Positions 61,299-63,455 of a stretch of 63,455 bases of DNA are shown piece after piece; positions within the stretch are counted from its first letter, which is position 1; each line of letters opens with the position of its first letter. The DNA lies in NCBI GenBank assembly GCA_009782955.1, contig WRIB01000004.1, positions 1 to 63,455 on the forward strand, read 5' to 3'. The notes under the pieces are model-generated. The model saw only the letters and a program-made list of their open reading frames with translations. It did no database searches and was not told the origin of the DNA. The position numbers were made by a program, and so were the translations under genes. The DNA comes from Treponema sp. (GTDB lineage Bacteria > Spirochaetota > Spirochaetia > Treponematales > Breznakiellaceae).

Positions 61299-62018
61299 AT
61301 GAAACGATTTATTTTGCTATTGGTCATCGTAAGTATCCCCGTTATTTTCGCTTTGGGCCAGGCGTCTGAAATGTCTATAGAAGAATCCTATCTGCAGGAA
61401 TCCATAGAAAACATGATCATTCGGGAACAGAGCAGAGCGGAAAGCAGGGAAATGAAGATGATCGCCCTGTCCTACATCGGCGATGCCATTGAACGGGGCA
61501 ACAGAGGGGACGAAGTCCGCCAGGCGCTGGAATACATGGGACTGGAAGGAATTCTTAACCGGGGCAGGGAAAATGGCCGGCTGGTCAATAACTATCCTGA
61601 TGTCCGCCGGGAAAGTGCCCGGTATCTGGGACTAATGGGTACTCCGGAAGCAAAAGATGCTCTTTTAAGGATAATCTATTACGATAATGAACCGATGGTA
61701 CTCCAGGAAGCCATAAAATCCCTGGGTGACATCGGCATTGATGATGACGGAAGAGCGATGACCACCATTGCCTGGATCTTCCAGAAATTTGACAACACCA
61801 ATCCCGATAACCTTTTGGCCCTTTCGGCCATCGAAGCCTTTGAAAAACTCAGCGTAAAAGGGATGAAAGATACCAATGCGATCCAGATCCTAATCCGCAT
61901 TGCGGAAGGTCCCTATATTAGGCCGGTTCAGGACCGGGCCAGGCAGGCGCTGGTAAATCTTAGAAGAATCCAGGCTGAGCACCAGCAAACTCAACAGCAG
62001 GAAGCCCAACGCCGGTAG
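61299..62018 (+). CDS. Exported HEAT-repeat protein
   Basis: A 239-residue protein with a signal peptide (about residues 1-21, ending LGQAS). HEAT/PBS-like helical repeats follow (YPDVRRESARYLGLMGTPEA, EPMVLQEAIKSLGDIGID, IRPVQDRARQALVNLRRI), ending in a Gln-rich tail. The start is ATG 61299, which has AAGGATGG upstream. In-frame ATGs at 61254 and 61290 are less well supported. Probably a periplasmic scaffold co-transcribed with the lipoprotein. Confidence 0.7.
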   Translation: MKRFILLLVIVSIPVIFALGQASEMSIEESYLQESIENMIIREQSRAESREMKMIALSYIGDAIERGNRGDEVRQALEYMGLEGILNRGRENGRLVNNYPDVRRESARYLGLMGTPEAKDALLRIIYYDNEPMVLQEAIKSLGDIGIDDDGRAMTTIAWIFQKFDNTNPDNLLALSAIEAFEKLSVKGMKDTNAIQILIRIAEGPYIRPVQDRARQALVNLRRIQAEHQQTQQQEAQRR

Positions 62019-62046
62019 AAAAAAACCTGCCGTTCCATTAGCGGCA
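62018..62046 (-). terminator. Weak intrinsic terminator candidate
   Basis: On the minus strand TGCCG-N9-CGGCA (62046-62028) is followed by GG and a T-run (62025-62018). It could end the QueG-like gene and overlaps the 3' end of the convergent HEAT gene. The stem is only 5 bp. Confidence 0.35.
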
Positions 62047-62060
62047 TAAATATAGAAGGA

Positions 62061-62888
62061 TCACATAACCGGTATTTCGTTTTCGCAGGGAACTTTTACC
62101 TGACATTTGCCGCAGCCGTAGTGGGGTTTGTGTTGCTCCAGTACGCTATTTAAAAACGCCGAACAGGGCGGATGTGATTTTCCCTTTTCTATAGAGATTG
62201 CGCCTGCCGGACAATTGAGGGCACAGGCTCCGCAGTTGATGCAATACTCGTCAATTTTTTCATAACGCCGTCCGCTGGGCTCAAAAACCGCCGTTGTAAT
62301 TACACTGGAAAAGCGGCCCGCAGTTCCTTTTGCCGTCAAAAGCGTCCTGGAAAGGCCAAAAGTACCCAGACCGCAGACATAGGCAATATGCCGATCCGAC
62401 CAGTTGCTGGTGTAGTACTCCTGACGGCTCTTATCTTCTACTTCCGGATTTTTCGCCGAAAACCGGGGATCGCTGGCGGGCGCAAGGGCGGTATAGCCGT
62501 CATTCTCCAGCATTTTTACGGCATGGCCGCAGATTTTCCACTGAAACTCATTCCCTTCAATTCTCCCGTGCATCCATTCATCGGCGGGCCAGTTCAAGTT
62601 CGCCCCATTAGCTTTTTTTATTTCCTGAGTAAAGGGAAGAAAAAATGAGATAACCGTCTGCGCCCCGCCGAGCCATACATCCGGCATCATAAAATGATTG
62701 CCTATGATCTCCGATTTTTTAAACCCAGCAAACAGGGGATCGGAAGAGGCGGCGTAACCAAAAATTGGTTCCTCAAAAATCCGCATCCCGGCCAGATCCG
62801 GCCTAAGGGCAATTTCTTTGGCCACATAATTGCCGGGATCGTTACGGATAAAATCGCAGATGCCGTTTTCAAATACGCTTTTTTCCAT
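62061..62888 (-). CDS. QueG-like [4Fe-4S] protein
   Basis: A 275-residue protein. The C-terminal part has a ferredoxin cluster (CINCGACALNCPAGAI) and a second Cys set (YGCGKCQVKVPCENEIP), and a glycine-rich block (AYVCGLGTFGLSRTLLT) precedes them. This resembles the epoxyqueuosine reductase family, but the protein is shorter and lacks the usual HEAT tail, so it is a relative rather than a clear QueG. It probably binds two iron-sulfur clusters. Its promoter gives a leaderless start at ATG 62888. Confidence 0.75.
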   Translation of the reverse strand: MEKSVFENGICDFIRNDPGNYVAKEIALRPDLAGMRIFEEPIFGYAASSDPLFAGFKKSEIIGNHFMMPDVWLGGAQTVISFFLPFTQEIKKANGANLNWPADEWMHGRIEGNEFQWKICGHAVKMLENDGYTALAPASDPRFSAKNPEVEDKSRQEYYTSNWSDRHIAYVCGLGTFGLSRTLLTAKGTAGRFSSVITTAVFEPSGRRYEKIDEYCINCGACALNCPAGAISIEKGKSHPPCSAFLNSVLEQHKPHYGCGKCQVKVPCENEIPVM

Positions 62889-62894
62889 ACGAAA

Positions 62895-62923
62895 ACTATA
62901 GCAAAAAATGAGCCGCTCCGCAA
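62895..62923 (-). promoter_or_regulatory. Promoter of the QueG-like gene, leaderless type
   Basis: On the minus strand, TTGCGG (62923-62918) and TATAGT (62900-62895) are spaced by 17 nt. ATG 62888 follows the -10 after 6 nt, and no Shine-Dalgarno is visible. Confidence 0.5.
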
Positions 62924-62924
62924 A

Positions 62925-63233
62925 TCAAATTTTTAATATATGCCTGAATGCTTCTATGGGGCCATGTAGTATCATTCTTGGACCAGAGAAACGCATAACT
63001 TCGCGGATATGATCCCGCATAGCGGGTTTATAACAATGTGAGGTGCATCGCTTGCAGGCAGGTTTGTTGTTACCGTACGGACAATGGCTGAGACGTAAAT
63101 GTGCATATTTTAGTAAATCCAGACATGAATTACACAACTCTCTGTTACCTTCCGATCCACGGCAGTAGATTCGTATCATAAGCGAGACCGTTTGTTTTTC
63201 CCGTTCAATTTTTGATTTCATCGTATCCGCCAT
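62925..63233 (-). CDS. YgbA_NO (nitrous-oxide-stimulated promoter) family protein
   Basis: A 102-residue Cys/His-rich protein. MIRIYCRGSEGNRELCNSC, LRLSHCPYGNNKPACKRCT, SHCYKPAMRDHIREVMRFS and GPRMILHGPIEAF are the conserved blocks of this family. Relatives respond to nitric oxide stress and have an iron- or zinc-binding Cys pattern, and function is not settled. The gene begins 2 nt after a truncated IS66 transposase and has no obvious own promoter. Confidence 0.85.
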   Translation of the reverse strand: MADTMKSKIEREKQTVSLMIRIYCRGSEGNRELCNSCLDLLKYAHLRLSHCPYGNNKPACKRCTSHCYKPAMRDHIREVMRFSGPRMILHGPIEAFRHILKI

Positions 63234-63235
63234 TT

Positions 63236-63455
63236 TTACCGATAAAAATCTTCCAGCATCTGTATCACAGGCCCGCTCTTTACCGTTTCTTTAAGTATCT
63301 CAAACAACGGGGCAAGCTTCTCATACGATTGCTGCTGCCAGTTGCTCATGTCCTGCCGGCTTATCCGTGCCCCTATCCGCTCAAATTGTTTCTCCTGCCG
63401 GTAGTAGGGCAGGTGGTCTTCAAACTTTTGTACCAGAATGCAGCTTAACAGGCTC
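63236..63455 (-). pseudogene. IS66-family transposase remnant
   Basis: The frame runs in from beyond the window edge to TAA 63238-63236. CILVQKFEDHLPYYRQEKQF, IGARISRQDMSNW and PLFEILKETVKSGPVIQM match the IS66 TnpC region just before the DDE catalytic core. After VIQM the reading turns into LEDFYR and stops, where a full transposase would continue with the first catalytic Asp (DET). The gene is therefore cut or frameshifted. An antisense reading of the same stretch is a shadow. Confidence 0.8.

Noticed and set aside
63212..63448. 78-residue plus-strand frame at the right edge
   Set aside because: It is the antisense of the IS66 transposase remnant, whose family blocks are clear on the minus strand.

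Overview
The window looks like chromosome of a Treponema-type spirochaete. The best marker is a 674-residue cytoplasmic filament protein CfpA (49711-47687, minus). It lies next to a pyruvate phosphate dikinase-like gene, a lysine/alanine-rich conserved gene, a vWA protein and a pallilysin-like protein, and from memory this resembles the T. pallidum TP0746-TP0751 neighbourhood. Bactofilin, two Wzi-like outer-membrane barrels, lipoproteins and double-membrane features fit the same placement. Species cannot be fixed from sequence alone.

Region 1 (1-37.5 kb, plus strand) is one long surface-polysaccharide locus, with most genes overlapping by 1-35 nt or separated by fewer than 30 nt. It supplies UDP-xylose (UDP-glucuronate decarboxylase), GDP-L-fucose (gmd, fcl), UDP-glucuronate and UDP-galacturonate (ugd, 4-epimerase) and GDP-D,D-heptose (hddA, gmhA, fused hddC-gmhB). 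It has about ten glycosyltransferases, a deacetylase-like protein, a FemAB-like acyltransferase, a WbaP-type initiating transferase and two outer-membrane barrels. Its centre (21.6-29.5 kb) is an unusual module: two paralogous ~890-residue proteins join a YidC/Oxa1-like membrane domain to an alkaline-phosphatase-superfamily domain, and they flank a TagB/TagF-like glycerophosphotransferase and a GH-A-type lipoprotein. No Wzx, Wzy or ABC exporter was recognised. Embedded accessory genes are a DUF4143-type ATPase with an operator-like repeat and a DUF3791-DUF3990-DUF3791 cassette. The first ~15 kb is AT-rich and patchy, with homopolymer tracts (C21, C8, G13), which suggests gene exchange and possibly phase variation.

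Region 2 (37.5-43.9 kb) has tRNA-Gly(TCC), mtaB, a TPR gene, bactofilin, pta, a large TPR protein and an unknown gene. Region 3 (43.9-51.9 kb) is the ppdK-like/cfpA/pallilysin-like locus. Region 4 (52-62.9 kb) is mostly housekeeping: SPOR protein, LapA-like protein, miaB, folE2, folD, thiamine pyrophosphokinase, CCA-adding enzyme, rnc, acpP, rpmF, coaD, a lipoprotein, a HEAT-repeat protein and a QueG-like Fe-S protein. The window closes with a YgbA_NO-like gene and an IS66 transposase remnant.

A recurring feature is TTGACG-like -35 / TATAAT-like -10 promoters whose -10 box ends only 6-8 nt before the start codon, with no Shine-Dalgarno. At least six genes look leaderless.
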